Part shown: piece after piece, positions 16,996 to 25,910 of the stretch | How the letters are laid out: each line of letters begins with the position of its first letter | Position numbering within the stretch: the stretch's first letter is position 1 | Assembly: GCA_045538635.1 (NCBI GenBank) | Contig: JAZSRU010000125.1 | Span: forward strand, 3,507 to 67,506 | Length of the DNA stretch: 64,000 nt | Direction of reading: 5' to 3' | DNA from: RGIG5270 sp045538635 | GTDB taxonomy: Bacteria > Verrucomicrobiota > Lentisphaeria > Victivallales > Victivallaceae | Program-made: the position numbers and the translations under genes | The notes under the pieces: generated by a model | The model's database searches: none | Told to the model about the DNA's origin: nothing | Seen by the model: the letters and a program-made list of their open reading frames with translations, nothing else

Positions 16996-17969
16996 TTTGC
17001 AGGCTCCTTCAAATCATTTTCAGTATCAAGTTCCGGTGCTTCGGGGAGGTCATCAATGATTTTTTCCTCTTTTGCGGGTTCTTTGTCGCCCCAGATATCG
17101 GAATCATTTTTTGTACTTTCTGAAGTAATGGCGGGGACCGGTGGTGTTTTGACATCTGCAGAAACGACGGTCGTGCCTTTTTGGGCGGGGCGGGGGGCTT
17201 TTTTCACCTCTTTTGCGGTTTCTTTGCCGGAAGTTTGCGGAACGGTATTTTCAACAGCTTTTGCCGGATTGGGCGGTGGAGGTGATTGGTATTGGTCAAG
17301 CAGAGTATTTTTCAGGTCATCAGCTGATATGACAGAGCCGGTGCGGGGTGCAAAAGCGGCAAGATTTTTTCTGCTGTTGCCGAATACTGTGACTTTTTTT
17401 GCCGGATCGGATTGCAATGTCCATACAAAAGCGAATTGAAATTCATCTTTCTGCGGCATATACTCTTTTTCGAGTTCAGCCTTGCTGAAAAATATTTCAG
17501 GTTCGCGGAAACGCAAATCATTGTAATCTGCCACGCTCAAAGTGCTGAAAAGATTGCCGATGATGTATGCTCTGGCGCGTTTTACAGCGTTTTTGCGGTT
17601 TGTATCTTCAGGGTAAAATTTGCGGATGAAAACTTTTTCCGGAGTGAAATCCTGCATTGAAGCGGAACTTACGCCCCATACAATGTAGAAAAATTCTTTG
17701 CCGGGAATGTTCCAGACTATCTGTATCTGGTTCATATCTCCTGCAATGCGTGATGAATGGATATCATTGACTCCGCCGATGATATTGTTGTGAAGAATCA
17801 CAGGTTTATTGTAACGGATGTATGAACTTTCTTCATAAGAGAGCTGCGGACATTTTTTGAGCAGGAATTCACGGGATTTCTGAACGGCGCGGTCCTGATG
17901 GAATTCAGGGGTGCGGCATCCGGCGAGCAACAACAGCCCGAGGACTGACAGCAGATATATTTTTTTCAT
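16992..17969 (-). CDS. Lipoprotein with proline-rich acidic C-terminal tail
   Basis: A lipoprotein signal (MKKIYLLSVLGLLLLAGC) with Cys18. Residues about 25-215 form a soluble domain rich in aromatic residues (DRAVQKSREFLLKKCPQLSY, IVWNIPGKEFFYIVWGVSS), and the last 100 residues are disordered, starting at the SPPPPNP run and ending with acidic EKIIDDLPEAPELDTE. I do not recognise the domain. First gene of the yicC-cysE-yggS operon, possibly linked only by transcription. Confidence 0.75.
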   Translation of the reverse strand: MKKIYLLSVLGLLLLAGCRTPEFHQDRAVQKSREFLLKKCPQLSYEESSYIRYNKPVILHNNIIGGVNDIHSSRIAGDMNQIQIVWNIPGKEFFYIVWGVSSASMQDFTPEKVFIRKFYPEDTNRKNAVKRARAYIIGNLFSTLSVADYNDLRFREPEIFFSKAELEKEYMPQKDEFQFAFVWTLQSDPAKKVTVFGNSRKNLAAFAPRTGSVISADDLKNTLLDQYQSPPPPNPAKAVENTVPQTSGKETAKEVKKAPRPAQKGTTVVSADVKTPPVPAITSESTKNDSDIWGDKEPAKEEKIIDDLPEAPELDTENDLKEPAK

Positions 17970-18012
17970 AGAAAGCCTTTGTTTTATAATATTAAAGAAA
18001 TAAACTTTCTAT

Positions 18013-18040
18013 ACGATACAGCTTTTTATGATTTATTCAA
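18013..18040 (-). promoter_or_regulatory. Putative promoter of the lipoprotein-yicC-cysE-yggS operon
   Basis: Reverse strand TTGAAT, 16-bp spacer, TATCGT, about 44 bases before the lipoprotein start. It is back to back with the nadD promoter. Confidence 0.35.
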
Positions 18041-18049
18041 GCAGATAAT

Positions 18050-18077
18050 TTGATTTTTCTTTGAAAACGGCTATATT
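18050..18077 (+). promoter_or_regulatory. Putative nadD promoter
   Basis: TTGATT, 16 bp and TATATT in the recurring GCTATATT context, ending 24 bases before the start codon. Confidence 0.5.
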
Positions 18078-18101
18078 TCGGGTATGCAGAAAGAGGTTTT
18101 T

Positions 18102-18728
18102 ATGAAAAGAGCGATTTTCGGCGGTACATTTGATCCGGTACATCAGGGGCATGTTGAGATTGTCAGAGCCATATTGAATGGCGGGTATTCTGATATTGTC
18201 ACCGTGCTTCCGGCATGGGAACCGCCGCATAAAAAGTCGGTGAGGACCGCGTATTGTCACCGCTTGGAAATGGCCAAACTGGCATTTGAGGGAATGGACG
18301 GAGTGGAAGTTTCCGATCTGGAATCGGTCTGGTGTTTTGAACCTTCATACAGCTGGCGGGTATTGAATGCTTTTCAGGAGCTTTATCCCGGAGATGAAAT
18401 TCAAATGGTAATTGGCGGTGACAGTTTGAAAAACTTTGCATCGTGGTACAATGTCCGGGAATTGGCGGAGAAGTTCAATTTTCTGATTTATCCGCGCCGC
18501 GGCGAAGATTGTGATTTTGCCGCGCTTGCCGCTGCGGTCGGTGCGGAAAGTGCCGGAAAAATGTGTTCAAATATCATAAATGCATCTTTTTTTGAAATAT
18601 CTTCAACAATTTTGAGAAAAAAATTGGCAAATTCGGAAAATACCGCTAATTTTATATCAGAAACAGTTTACAATTACATAAAAGATAAAAAATTATACCG
18701 TTCAGGTATTGAGGAGCAGCATGACTGA
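18102..18728 (+). CDS. nadD: Nicotinate-nucleotide adenylyltransferase
   Basis: NadD joins nicotinate mononucleotide with ATP to give deamido-NAD, the substrate for NadE (4.6 kb). It has the nucleotidyltransferase signature GGTFDPVHQGHVE at residues 6-18, AWEPPHKK and the ISSTILRKKLAN motif near the C terminus. The start at 18102 (MKRAIFGG) has an AGAGG site; the upstream 18084 ATG is less likely. It overlaps rsfS by 8 bases, a very common pair. Confidence 0.95.
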   Translation: MKRAIFGGTFDPVHQGHVEIVRAILNGGYSDIVTVLPAWEPPHKKSVRTAYCHRLEMAKLAFEGMDGVEVSDLESVWCFEPSYSWRVLNAFQELYPGDEIQMVIGGDSLKNFASWYNVRELAEKFNFLIYPRRGEDCDFAALAAAVGAESAGKMCSNIINASFFEISSTILRKKLANSENTANFISETVYNYIKDKKLYRSGIEEQHD

Positions 18729-19122
18729 AGAAAATAAAAAAAATGTGACTTCCGCGGAACTTGCAGAATTCTGCCGCCGCGAAGCAGAAGAGAAACTCGC
18801 AGAAAATATTTTGATGCTTAATGTCGCCGACCGTACGACAACCGCAGATTATTTTATCCTCTGCACCGCCAATTCCATGCCGCACATCAGTGCAATCGTC
18901 AACAATATTGAACGCCGCGTCCGCGAACAGTTCGCAATCCGTCCGCTGCGTACAAACGGGGATGTATGGAGCAGTTGGATATTGATCGATTTCGGAACTG
19001 TCATCATCCATGTTATGAGCGAGGAGTGCCGCAACCATTACAATCTGGAAAAACTCTGGAGCGATATGCCTTCACTGGATGATCTGGAAAATGCCGCACT
19101 CAAAGCAAATCTGAAAGGTTGA
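18721..19122 (+). CDS. rsfS: Ribosome silencing factor
   Basis: RsfS (Iojap) binds L14 on the 50S subunit and blocks subunit joining in starvation. The 133-residue protein keeps the family core LNVADRTTTADYFILCTA, WSSWILIDFGTVIIHVM and the YNLEKLW end. The ATG at 18721 has GAGGAG 5 bases upstream, located inside nadD; a TTG at 18709 in frame is ignored. Confidence 0.95.
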   Translation: MTEENKKNVTSAELAEFCRREAEEKLAENILMLNVADRTTTADYFILCTANSMPHISAIVNNIERRVREQFAIRPLRTNGDVWSSWILIDFGTVIIHVMSEECRNHYNLEKLWSDMPSLDDLENAALKANLKG

Positions 19123-19129
19123 GAATAAC

Positions 19130-19723
19130 GTGAGCGGCGAATTTAATTTGGAAAAAGAAATAAGGATGGATGAGGCGCGTATTGCGCGTTACTTCAATCA
19201 ACTGCCTTCCTATCTTGATTTGCCGGGCGAAAATGAGGCGGTTTTTGCCGGTATGGCAAGAGCTGCCGGAGAAAAAGTGCAGTCTGTCTGCAAAGAAGAA
19301 GATTTGCGCCGGATGACTCCCGGCTGGGAAATTGATTTGGATAATTACGATATCGAACGGTATGAGAATATACATTTTCATCAGGAAGAATATGAAATGT
19401 TGAGTATGCTTGATTCGCTGGCGGTGAATTATTCACGCTGTTTTGCGCTCGAAAATGATGCGGGTGCGGCAAAAATTTATGTGGCAATACTGTGCCAGTG
19501 CGGTAAAACTCTCGCCAGAATATCTGATATGCTTTATACCGCTGCGGATGAAGTCGATATGCGCTCCGCTCTGGCCAAAAGAGCATTGCGTGATGTAAGT
19601 GATATGTCGGTGATGCTTGAACAGCTGCAAAGGGTTTCAAATAAGAAATCAATTGAACATGAACTTGATATTTTGCAGGTCATCCGGAAAAAAATTCTTG
19701 ATATAATATTCAAAAATCATTGA
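19130..19723 (+). CDS. Hypothetical protein, acidic helical
   Basis: The reading frame begins with GTG at 19130, 7 bases after rsfS, with only a weak GAGAAT site; an in-frame ATG at 19166 is the alternative. The 197-residue product is strongly helical and acidic, with no membrane segment and no known motif. Cysteines at CALE-like and LCQCGK positions are not in a metal-binding order. Placement after nadD-rsfS suggests co-transcription. I do not recognise the family. Confidence 0.55.
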   Translation: MSGEFNLEKEIRMDEARIARYFNQLPSYLDLPGENEAVFAGMARAAGEKVQSVCKEEDLRRMTPGWEIDLDNYDIERYENIHFHQEEYEMLSMLDSLAVNYSRCFALENDAGAAKIYVAILCQCGKTLARISDMLYTAADEVDMRSALAKRALRDVSDMSVMLEQLQRVSNKKSIEHELDILQVIRKKILDIIFKNH

Positions 19724-19781
19724 GGAGTTGATGTTTTCGTTTAAATTTGATAAAAATTTTCAATAAAATATTTTCAAACAG

Positions 19782-19809
19782 TTGCGAAATTAAAAATATA
19801 TGCTAACTT
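19782..19809 (+). promoter_or_regulatory. Putative promoter of the pilin-like gene
   Basis: TTGCGA, 16 bp, TAACTT, ending about 32 bases before the start. Confidence 0.35.
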
Positions 19810-19841
19810 ATTATCAGTTACCACAGAAAGTGAGGTGTTTT

Positions 19842-20093
19842 ATGAAAATGCAGAATCAGAAACGTTCAGTTATCCGTTTTAAAAATCAAAAAGGTCAGGC
19901 TGTTGTTGAATATGTTATTATTATCGTCGTCGTGGCATTGGCTGCATTGCTGGTGCTGACAGCTTTCAGTGACAGACTTCGCGGTATGATCGCCGGTGTT
20001 ACCAATACCCTCGGCGGACAGGCAGAGGCTCAGGAGGGCGACAGCGCTGAACTCCTCAAGGATCTGCAGGCTGACGGCGTTGATATCAAATAA
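19842..20093 (+). CDS. Flp/TadE-like class III pilin precursor
   Basis: An 83-residue protein with a basic leader, then KGQAVVEYVIIIVVVALAA. The glycine before the processing site with Glu and Tyr at +5 and +6 (G-QAVV-E-Y) is the hallmark of Flp-type pilins, cleaved by a TadV/PilD-like peptidase and followed by one hydrophobic helix. The start at 19842 (MKMQNQKRS) fits GAGG. No tad secretion genes lie near; PilT at 23.8 kb belongs to classical type IV pili and is not evidently linked. It stands directly before nagA. Confidence 0.75.
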   Translation: MKMQNQKRSVIRFKNQKGQAVVEYVIIIVVVALAALLVLTAFSDRLRGMIAGVTNTLGGQAEAQEGDSAELLKDLQADGVDIK

Positions 20094-20106
20094 TACAATA
20101 CCGTTT

Positions 20107-21324
20107 ATGATAGAAAATAAACATCGCAAAGAGCGTACTCTGTACGTCTTTGATTACATTCTGACTCCGGATCGTCTTGAAAACAGCGCGATCCTTTGTG
20201 AAGGCGGACAAATCCTTGCCATTGGCGGTTTGTCTGCCTTTAACAAAGACAGCGTGATGACGGTTTATGCTTTTGAAAATGCTTATGCAACTCCGGGGTT
20301 CGTTGATACTCATATTCACGGTGCGGGCGGCTTTGATGCATCTGCAGTATTGCAGTCGCCGCGCAGTATCGAGGATATGAGTTTATTATTGGCGAGCAAA
20401 GGAGTTACCTCTTTTGTCCCCACAATAGTATCGGATTCTCCGGACAGGATGCTTGCAAATCTGCAAGCATTGGTTGATGTTATGACACCGCCCATGCCCG
20501 GAGCAGAGTGCGTCGGTATAAATATTGAAGGTCCGTTTATCAACCGTACAAAATCCGGCGCACAGGATTTGAATTCCATTATTGATATTGATCTCGGATT
20601 TGCCCGGGAACTGCTTTCATGCGGCGGCAAACTTGTCAAGCTTATGACTTTTGCGCCCGAACTTGAAAATTCCACCGCTCTGATCGAACTTCTTTGTGAA
20701 TATGGAGTTATGCCCGCAATGGGCCACAGTATCGCAGGTGAAGATGATACTTTGCGGGCGATTGATGCCGGCGCAAGACATTGTACCCATCTTTTTAACG
20801 GTATGCCGCCTCTGCATCAGCGCGATATGTCGTTGACCAATGTCGCATTGACGGACAACCGTGTAACAGTTGAGCTGATCATTGACGGCCGCCATATTGA
20901 CCCCAGAATGGTCGATCTCGCATGCCGCTGCAAGACAAAAAATAAAATTATCGGTATCAGCGACTGTACCATGGGCGCAGGTATGCCTGACGGAAAATAT
21001 ATGATCGGTCCGACAGAAATCGAAGTTTTGAACGGTTATTCAAGTGCTTTCGGCAGATTGGCGGGAACAACTACGCTGCTGGATGCCGGCTGGCATTGCC
21101 TGATGAGTTACGGACATCTGCTTGAAACTCAGGCTGCACAGGCAGTTGCATTGAATGCTGCGCGTGCAGTAGGAATGAATGACCGCGGCGAGATACGACC
21201 GCGTATGCGCGCTGACATTGCAGTTTTTGAGCGTGGAACAAACCGGCCGTTGATGACTATCCGCAAAGGAAAGATAGTTTTCAATTCCGGCGATAATTAT
21301 GTTGTTGAAGAAGGAAGTGTATGA
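20107..21324 (+). CDS. nagA: N-acetylglucosamine-6-phosphate deacetylase, first copy
   Basis: NagA removes the acetyl group of GlcNAc-6-P in the cytoplasm, giving glucosamine-6-P for NagB. The 405-residue amidohydrolase has the metal-site segments VDTHIHGAGG, NIEGPFIN, MGHSIAG, HLFNGMPPLH and GISDCTMGAGMPDG, all in order. The start at 20107 has no strong ribosome site. A second nagA lies at 40683. This copy is in an unrelated context, between a pilin-like gene and a methyltransferase, so it may serve peptidoglycan or general recycling. Confidence 0.93.
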   Translation: MIENKHRKERTLYVFDYILTPDRLENSAILCEGGQILAIGGLSAFNKDSVMTVYAFENAYATPGFVDTHIHGAGGFDASAVLQSPRSIEDMSLLLASKGVTSFVPTIVSDSPDRMLANLQALVDVMTPPMPGAECVGINIEGPFINRTKSGAQDLNSIIDIDLGFARELLSCGGKLVKLMTFAPELENSTALIELLCEYGVMPAMGHSIAGEDDTLRAIDAGARHCTHLFNGMPPLHQRDMSLTNVALTDNRVTVELIIDGRHIDPRMVDLACRCKTKNKIIGISDCTMGAGMPDGKYMIGPTEIEVLNGYSSAFGRLAGTTTLLDAGWHCLMSYGHLLETQAAQAVALNAARAVGMNDRGEIRPRMRADIAVFERGTNRPLMTIRKGKIVFNSGDNYVVEEGSV

Positions 21325-22172
21325 GTTTTTGTGAATATAAAGTGCTTGACTGCGGCAATAAACAGAAATTGGAGCAGGCCGGGCCATATCGTATAATCCG
21401 TCCGGCATTGAATGCTTTCTGGAAACCTGCACTCCCGCAGAAAGAGTGGGATGCGGCAGATGCGACTTATGTGCGCGACAGTTCAGGTTCCGGTAAATGG
21501 CATTACCGCAACCGTCTGCCGGAAGAGTGGACGGTGGATTATGCCGGATTTAAATTGTTGTTGAAGCCGACCGGTTTCGGGCATCTCGGATTTTTTGCGG
21601 AACAGTATCATAACTGGGATTACTTCCGCAATATCAAAAATGTACTCGGGTTGCGCGAAGTCAATGCATTGAACCTTTTCGGCTATTCAGGACTCGGGAC
21701 GATGGCGATGGCGCAGGGCGGTTGTTCAGCGTGCCATCTTGACGCCGCCAAAGGTATGGTTGATTGGGGGCGTGAAATCCGCAAGCTCAATGAAAAAACT
21801 GTTCCTGACAATATCCGCTGGATCGTTGACGATGTGATCAAATTCACCAACCGCGAATTGCGCCGCGGTTCAAAATATAATCTTATTGCGCTTGATCCAC
21901 CGTCATTCGGCAGAGGTTCAAGCGGTCAGGTGTGGAAAATTGAAGATGATCTGCCCAAACTGCTGGCGATCTGCAATCAAATAATTGATCATGACAAACC
22001 TTTTTCGGTGGTTTTGAGCTGTCATTCACCGGGATTTTCTTCTGTTGTTCTTGAAAATATGCTTTCTGAAGCATTCGGCAATGGAACATTTGATTCGATT
22101 GAGATGACCGTTCCGACTGCAAACGGCAGACTGCTGCCGTGCGGAATTTCCACAACATTCCTGAAAAAATAA
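21321..22172 (+). CDS. Class I SAM-dependent methyltransferase, RlmI-like catalytic domain
   Basis: A 283-residue protein with the SAM-binding motif LNLFGYSGLGTMAMAQGG (a variant of NLFAYTG), an acidic HLDAAKG post-I residue and DPPSFGRG for catalysis, as in rRNA cytosine-C5 enzymes RlmI/YccW. It lacks the N-terminal PUA domain of RlmI. Target RNA unknown. Start overlaps the nagA stop in ATGA. Confidence 0.82.
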   Translation: MSFCEYKVLDCGNKQKLEQAGPYRIIRPALNAFWKPALPQKEWDAADATYVRDSSGSGKWHYRNRLPEEWTVDYAGFKLLLKPTGFGHLGFFAEQYHNWDYFRNIKNVLGLREVNALNLFGYSGLGTMAMAQGGCSACHLDAAKGMVDWGREIRKLNEKTVPDNIRWIVDDVIKFTNRELRRGSKYNLIALDPPSFGRGSSGQVWKIEDDLPKLLAICNQIIDHDKPFSVVLSCHSPGFSSVVLENMLSEAFGNGTFDSIEMTVPTANGRLLPCGISTTFLKK

Positions 22173-22181
22173 TTTTTCAGG
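22160..22181 (+). promoter_or_regulatory. Hairpin over the methyltransferase stop codon
   Basis: CCTGAAAAA and TTTTTCAGG form a 9-bp stem with a four-base loop; no T run follows, so it is a weak terminator at most. Confidence 0.3.
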
Positions 22182-22218
22182 TTGAAAATGGGAATGATGA
22201 TTTTTTCCGGAGTATGAG

Positions 22219-23145
22219 ATGACTTTTACGGCATTTTTTTTGATATTGACATCTATTGTCATGCACAGTCTGTGGCATTTTTTGAGCAAGAGCAGCGGCA
22301 AACCGTCATTTGCTTTTTTCAGTATATTTTCTTTTTCTCTTTTCTGCTCGGTTCTGCCGTTGGGATTGATGTCCGGATTGATATTAAAAATCCCGTTCAG
22401 TCTGTTGAAATATTGTATTGCAGGAGGTCTTTTCGGGACGGTGTGTGATTTCGGATTGATCTACGCATACAAGTATTCAGATATTTCACTGGCATATCCG
22501 ATGGCGCGTGCTTTGCCGGTTTTCTTTACCATGATGGCAACTGCACTTTTCGGCTGGGGGAGCAGATTGTCATGGATAGCAATAACAGGAATGATGATTA
22601 TTTTTTCCGGCTGTCTGCTGATGGCGCTTTCCAATAATCATGCAGAAATGAGCAGACAGGATAAAATACGCTTTATCCGTAAGGGGCTGCCGGGAATACT
22701 GTTGGCGGCATTGTGTACGACAGGTTATACTATCGTTGACAGTTTTGGAATCAAAATGATGATGGAGTTTGCTGCCGATAATAATGTTAATAATGTATTT
22801 GCTGCCGGAGCTTATTCCTGTGCGCGGGAAATCCCGGCAACAATCAGTTTGACATTGTGTGCGGCAGTGTGCAGAGTTTTCGGCAGGGACAGAGGTGCAT
22901 TTACATCATTGGCAAAATCGTATCATCCGTATTGTGCCGGATTTTTTGCTGCGGGAGCATATTTTCTGGTTCTGCTGGCAATGAATTATGTTGAAAATGT
23001 CAGTTTCGTTCAGTCGTTCCGTCAGTTGAGTCTGCCGTTCAGCGCATTTCTCGGCTGGTATATTTTAAAAGAAAAAATTACTGTTGTCCGCTGGATCGCT
23101 CTGGTGATGATCATGGCGGGATTATTAATTTGTATAGTCAAATAA
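22219..23145 (+). CDS. EamA/DMT-family transporter
   Basis: A 308-residue inner membrane protein with ten hydrophobic segments in two EamA halves, showing typical family sequence (YSDISLAYPMARALPVFFTM; FVQSFRQLSLPFSAFLGW; a final VRWIALVMIMAGLLIC). Members export metabolites such as amino acids or sugars; substrate unknown. Its TAA shares one base with the next ATG. Confidence 0.85.
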   Translation: MTFTAFFLILTSIVMHSLWHFLSKSSGKPSFAFFSIFSFSLFCSVLPLGLMSGLILKIPFSLLKYCIAGGLFGTVCDFGLIYAYKYSDISLAYPMARALPVFFTMMATALFGWGSRLSWIAITGMMIIFSGCLLMALSNNHAEMSRQDKIRFIRKGLPGILLAALCTTGYTIVDSFGIKMMMEFAADNNVNNVFAAGAYSCAREIPATISLTLCAAVCRVFGRDRGAFTSLAKSYHPYCAGFFAAGAYFLVLLAMNYVENVSFVQSFRQLSLPFSAFLGWYILKEKITVVRWIALVMIMAGLLICIVK

Positions 23146-23738
23146 TGTTGATCCTCAAAAACAGCACTCAAGCCGAAACGAAAGTGAAAAATTCCCGCTT
23201 TCTTGCTGAAGCATTTCCAGTTTCAAGTGCGGAAGAAGCAAAGCAGTTGTGGCAGTACCGCAAGCAGACATATGATAACGGCGGACATATTGTTTATGCA
23301 TTTGTCATCGGACCGCAGCAGAACCTTTCGGGTTGTTCGGATGACGGTGAGCCGTCGGGGACAGCGGGGCGTCCGGTGCTGGCTGTTTTGAAAGGCAGCG
23401 GCATTACCAATGCCATGATAACTGTTGCCCGCTGGTTCGGCGGGACGAAACTTGGAACCGGCGGACTTGTACATGCATATACGGAAGCGGCACAGGCGGC
23501 ATTGGTTGACTGCGAAACTGTGGAACTTGTCCCGATGAGCAGATTGAATTTTTCTGTCGGCTATCCGGTGTATGAAATAATAAAACGCAAACTTGCCGAA
23601 TACGGTTTTGTCATTTTACAGGAGGAATTTGCGGATGATATAAATATTTCAGGTGAGCTGCCGTCAGCGTCTGCGGACGATTTGTGCAGGGCGCTCGGCG
23701 AACTCTCAAATGGCAGAATCAAACCTGAAAAAATTTGA
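23145..23738 (+). CDS. YigZ/IMPACT-family protein
   Basis: A 197-residue UPF0029 protein. The N-terminal half carries the family marks KNSRFLAEA, HIVYAFVIG, CSDDGEPSGTAGRPVL and TVARWFGGTKLGTGGLVHAYTEAA. The C-terminal half is a small ferredoxin-like domain. IMPACT/YigZ proteins are linked to translation regulation; exact role in bacteria is unknown. The ATG start at 23145 overlaps the EamA stop by one base. Confidence 0.93.
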   Translation: MLILKNSTQAETKVKNSRFLAEAFPVSSAEEAKQLWQYRKQTYDNGGHIVYAFVIGPQQNLSGCSDDGEPSGTAGRPVLAVLKGSGITNAMITVARWFGGTKLGTGGLVHAYTEAAQAALVDCETVELVPMSRLNFSVGYPVYEIIKRKLAEYGFVILQEEFADDINISGELPSASADDLCRALGELSNGRIKPEKI

Positions 23739-23778
23739 CCGCAGATAAATAATATTTCAATAAAAAAATGCTTTTTTC

Positions 23779-23806
23779 TTGCATTTGCAAATTTTTGTGG
23801 TAAATT
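23779..23806 (+). promoter_or_regulatory. Putative pilT promoter
   Basis: TTGCAT, 16 bp, TAAATT, ending about 42 bases before the pilT start. Confidence 0.35.
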
Positions 23807-23848
23807 TTCTTTTATTATGAATAAATGAAAGATTGAAAGGAGATTTTT

Positions 23849-24934
23849 ATGGCAGAACCCATGATCAACAGTCTTTTGCGTACAATGCTGGAACAGAAAG
23901 GTTCCGACTTGCATCTTTCTGTCGGTATGCCCGCAAAAATCCGTGTGCATGGCGGTATTCACCCGATCAATGACCATATTATTGAAGCCGCAGAAATGGA
24001 ACAGATGCTTCAGGAAATTTGTCTGCCGGAATGGCGCTGGACGGAATATCTTGAACGCCACGACTTTGACTTTGCGCATGAAATTCCCGGATTGGCGCGT
24101 TTTCGCTGCAATTATCTTTACAATTACTGGGGGCAGGCTGCGGTTCTCCGTCAGATCCCGAGCAAAATTCTGACTCTTGCAGATTTGAAACTGCCTGAAG
24201 TCCTTAAAAAAATATGTAATTTCAAAAGCGGTCTGGTGCTGGTTACAGGGCCGACCGGTTCAGGTAAATCAACTACGCTTGCCGCGATGATCGATTATAT
24301 CAATGATAACTATTCAAAGCATATTATCACCATCGAGGACCCGGTTGAGTTTGTGCATCAGAATAAAAAGTGTACCATCGTTCACCGTGAAATCGGTATC
24401 CACAGCCCGTCGTTCCCGCAGGCTCTGCGCGGTGCGATGCGTTCCGACCCCGATATTGTGCTGATCGGTGAGATGCGCGAACTTGATACCATCCGTCTGG
24501 GCTTGACATGCGCGACAATGGGTATGTTGGTTTTCGGTACTTTGCATACCAACAATGCTCCCAAGACTATCGACCGTATTATTGACGCGTTTCCCGCCAA
24601 TGAACAGGCGCAGATCCGTACAATGCTTGCCGCCTGTCTTCAGGGAGTCGTTTCCCAGCTTTTGTGTAAAAAAGTCGGCGGCGGCCGTATTGCAAGCCAT
24701 GAAATTCTGCTCTGGACAGATGGTCTGCCCAATACGATCCGTGAGGGGCAAATCAATAATATCCGTACCATTATTGAATCGAATAAAGGTAATGGTATGC
24801 AGTCCATGGATGGAACTTTGCAGACATTTCTGGATCAGGGCCTTATCAGTCCGGATGAAGCTTATATGAAAGCTACGGATAAAAAACTTTTTGAACATCT
24901 GGTCAAAGAGGGATTGGTTCAGGTACAACAGTAA
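23849..24934 (+). CDS. pilT: Type IV pilus retraction ATPase PilT
   Basis: PilT is the hexameric ATPase that disassembles type IV pili for twitching or DNA uptake. The 361-residue protein has the N-terminal PAS-like part GSDLHLSVGMPAKIRVHG, Walker A GPTGSGKSTT, an Asp box IITIEDPVEFVH, Walker B DPDIVLIGEMRE, a His box HTNNAPKTIDRIID, and a C-terminal LSQLLCKKVGGGR-like stretch. PilB, PilC and pilins are not in this window, so it is separate from the machine genes. Confidence 0.95.
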   Translation: MAEPMINSLLRTMLEQKGSDLHLSVGMPAKIRVHGGIHPINDHIIEAAEMEQMLQEICLPEWRWTEYLERHDFDFAHEIPGLARFRCNYLYNYWGQAAVLRQIPSKILTLADLKLPEVLKKICNFKSGLVLVTGPTGSGKSTTLAAMIDYINDNYSKHIITIEDPVEFVHQNKKCTIVHREIGIHSPSFPQALRGAMRSDPDIVLIGEMRELDTIRLGLTCATMGMLVFGTLHTNNAPKTIDRIIDAFPANEQAQIRTMLAACLQGVVSQLLCKKVGGGRIASHEILLWTDGLPNTIREGQINNIRTIIESNKGNGMQSMDGTLQTFLDQGLISPDEAYMKATDKKLFEHLVKEGLVQVQQ

Positions 24935-24960
24935 AAAGTTGTTTTTAATCTTTTTTAATG

Positions 24961-24992
24961 CCCCGCTGTTTTTTGCCGGGGTATTGTTTTTT
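24961..24992 (+). terminator. Terminator after pilT
   Basis: CCCCG and CGGGG form a stem with an 11-base loop, followed by TATTGTTTTTT. Confidence 0.7.
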
Positions 24993-25021
24993 CAGTATTG
25001 ATTTATAGAATTGAGGTTTTT

Positions 25022-25903
25022 GTGAGTGCATTTTTCTTGGCAGTTGTTGCCGGCGTTTTTTCAGCTTTTATCGGAATCGGGTACCGTATAGGTGCAAAAG
25101 GAAAAGTTTTTCCAATTCAGGCAGCATTGATATTGGATGTGGTTGGAATTATTTTTTTCAGTACCATGGGTAAATGGCAGTATGATATGCCGTGGATAGT
25201 GTGGTTTTTTGGCGTTTTTTCCGGTTTGACGCAATACGCGACGATCCGTATTCTGCGGGCAGCATTGCAGAGAGGCCCGCTCTCTCCTGCATGGTGCGCG
25301 GTCGGATTGAGCTTTGTCCCTGCGTTGGTTTACTGCTGGTTTTTCCGCAGTGAAACTCCGACTGTGTGTCAGGTGTTGTCGGTCATGGCTACTGCCGGAG
25401 CGATTATAGTTGCTTCTATCGGCAATGCCAAAAGCGCAGGAACAGGGCATAGGCTTGAATCCCGCAAAGAGGGAGTTATTTATGGTATATTGCTGACGGC
25501 GATCGTGGTTTTCTGCGGAATAATTTATATTATTCTCAAGGTTGCAAGTTATTGGAAATTCGGAGATACCACTCTGGTTGCGGCATTCGGCAATCAGATA
25601 ATGGCATTGACATATCTTTTTATAATGCTGCCGTCGCTGGTGGATTTGAGTGTATCAAAAACATGGCATATCAATAAATATTTCTGGTTCGGCGGATTTT
25701 TTGTAATGATCGGCGGCATTGGTTCGTATGGATTGCAGCTGCTGATAATGGATGCTCCGGCGGTGATTGTTTTTGCGTTGACCGGGGTAGTATCGGTTCT
25801 TTGTGCGTCGTTGACATCGGTGTTTGTTTTTCACGAAAAACGGACATATTACTGGTACGCGACGGTGATACTGGCAGTTTTGGCAGTGCTGCTCAACCGT
25901 TGA
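25022..25903 (+). CDS. EamA/DMT-like transporter, divergent
   Basis: A roughly 293-residue membrane protein with about ten hydrophobic segments, ending in the EamA-like VVSVLCASLTSVFVFHE and a short YWYATVILAVLAVLLN helix. A GTG start at 25022 with GAGG 6 bases upstream is preferred over the distal TTG at 24998. It is weakly related to the transporter at 22.2 kb. It is followed 7 bases on by the GGQ protein. Substrate unknown. Confidence 0.7.
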   Translation: MSAFFLAVVAGVFSAFIGIGYRIGAKGKVFPIQAALILDVVGIIFFSTMGKWQYDMPWIVWFFGVFSGLTQYATIRILRAALQRGPLSPAWCAVGLSFVPALVYCWFFRSETPTVCQVLSVMATAGAIIVASIGNAKSAGTGHRLESRKEGVIYGILLTAIVVFCGIIYIILKVASYWKFGDTTLVAAFGNQIMALTYLFIMLPSLVDLSVSKTWHINKYFWFGGFFVMIGGIGSYGLQLLIMDAPAVIVFALTGVVSVLCASLTSVFVFHEKRTYYWYATVILAVLAVLLNR

Positions 25904-25910
25904 GGACGAA

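Noticed and set aside
23849..24934. Linking PilT to the pilin-like gene at 19.8 kb
   Set aside because: They are 4 kb apart, with a separate promoter, and belong to different pilus types (PilT to type IVa, pilin to Flp type).
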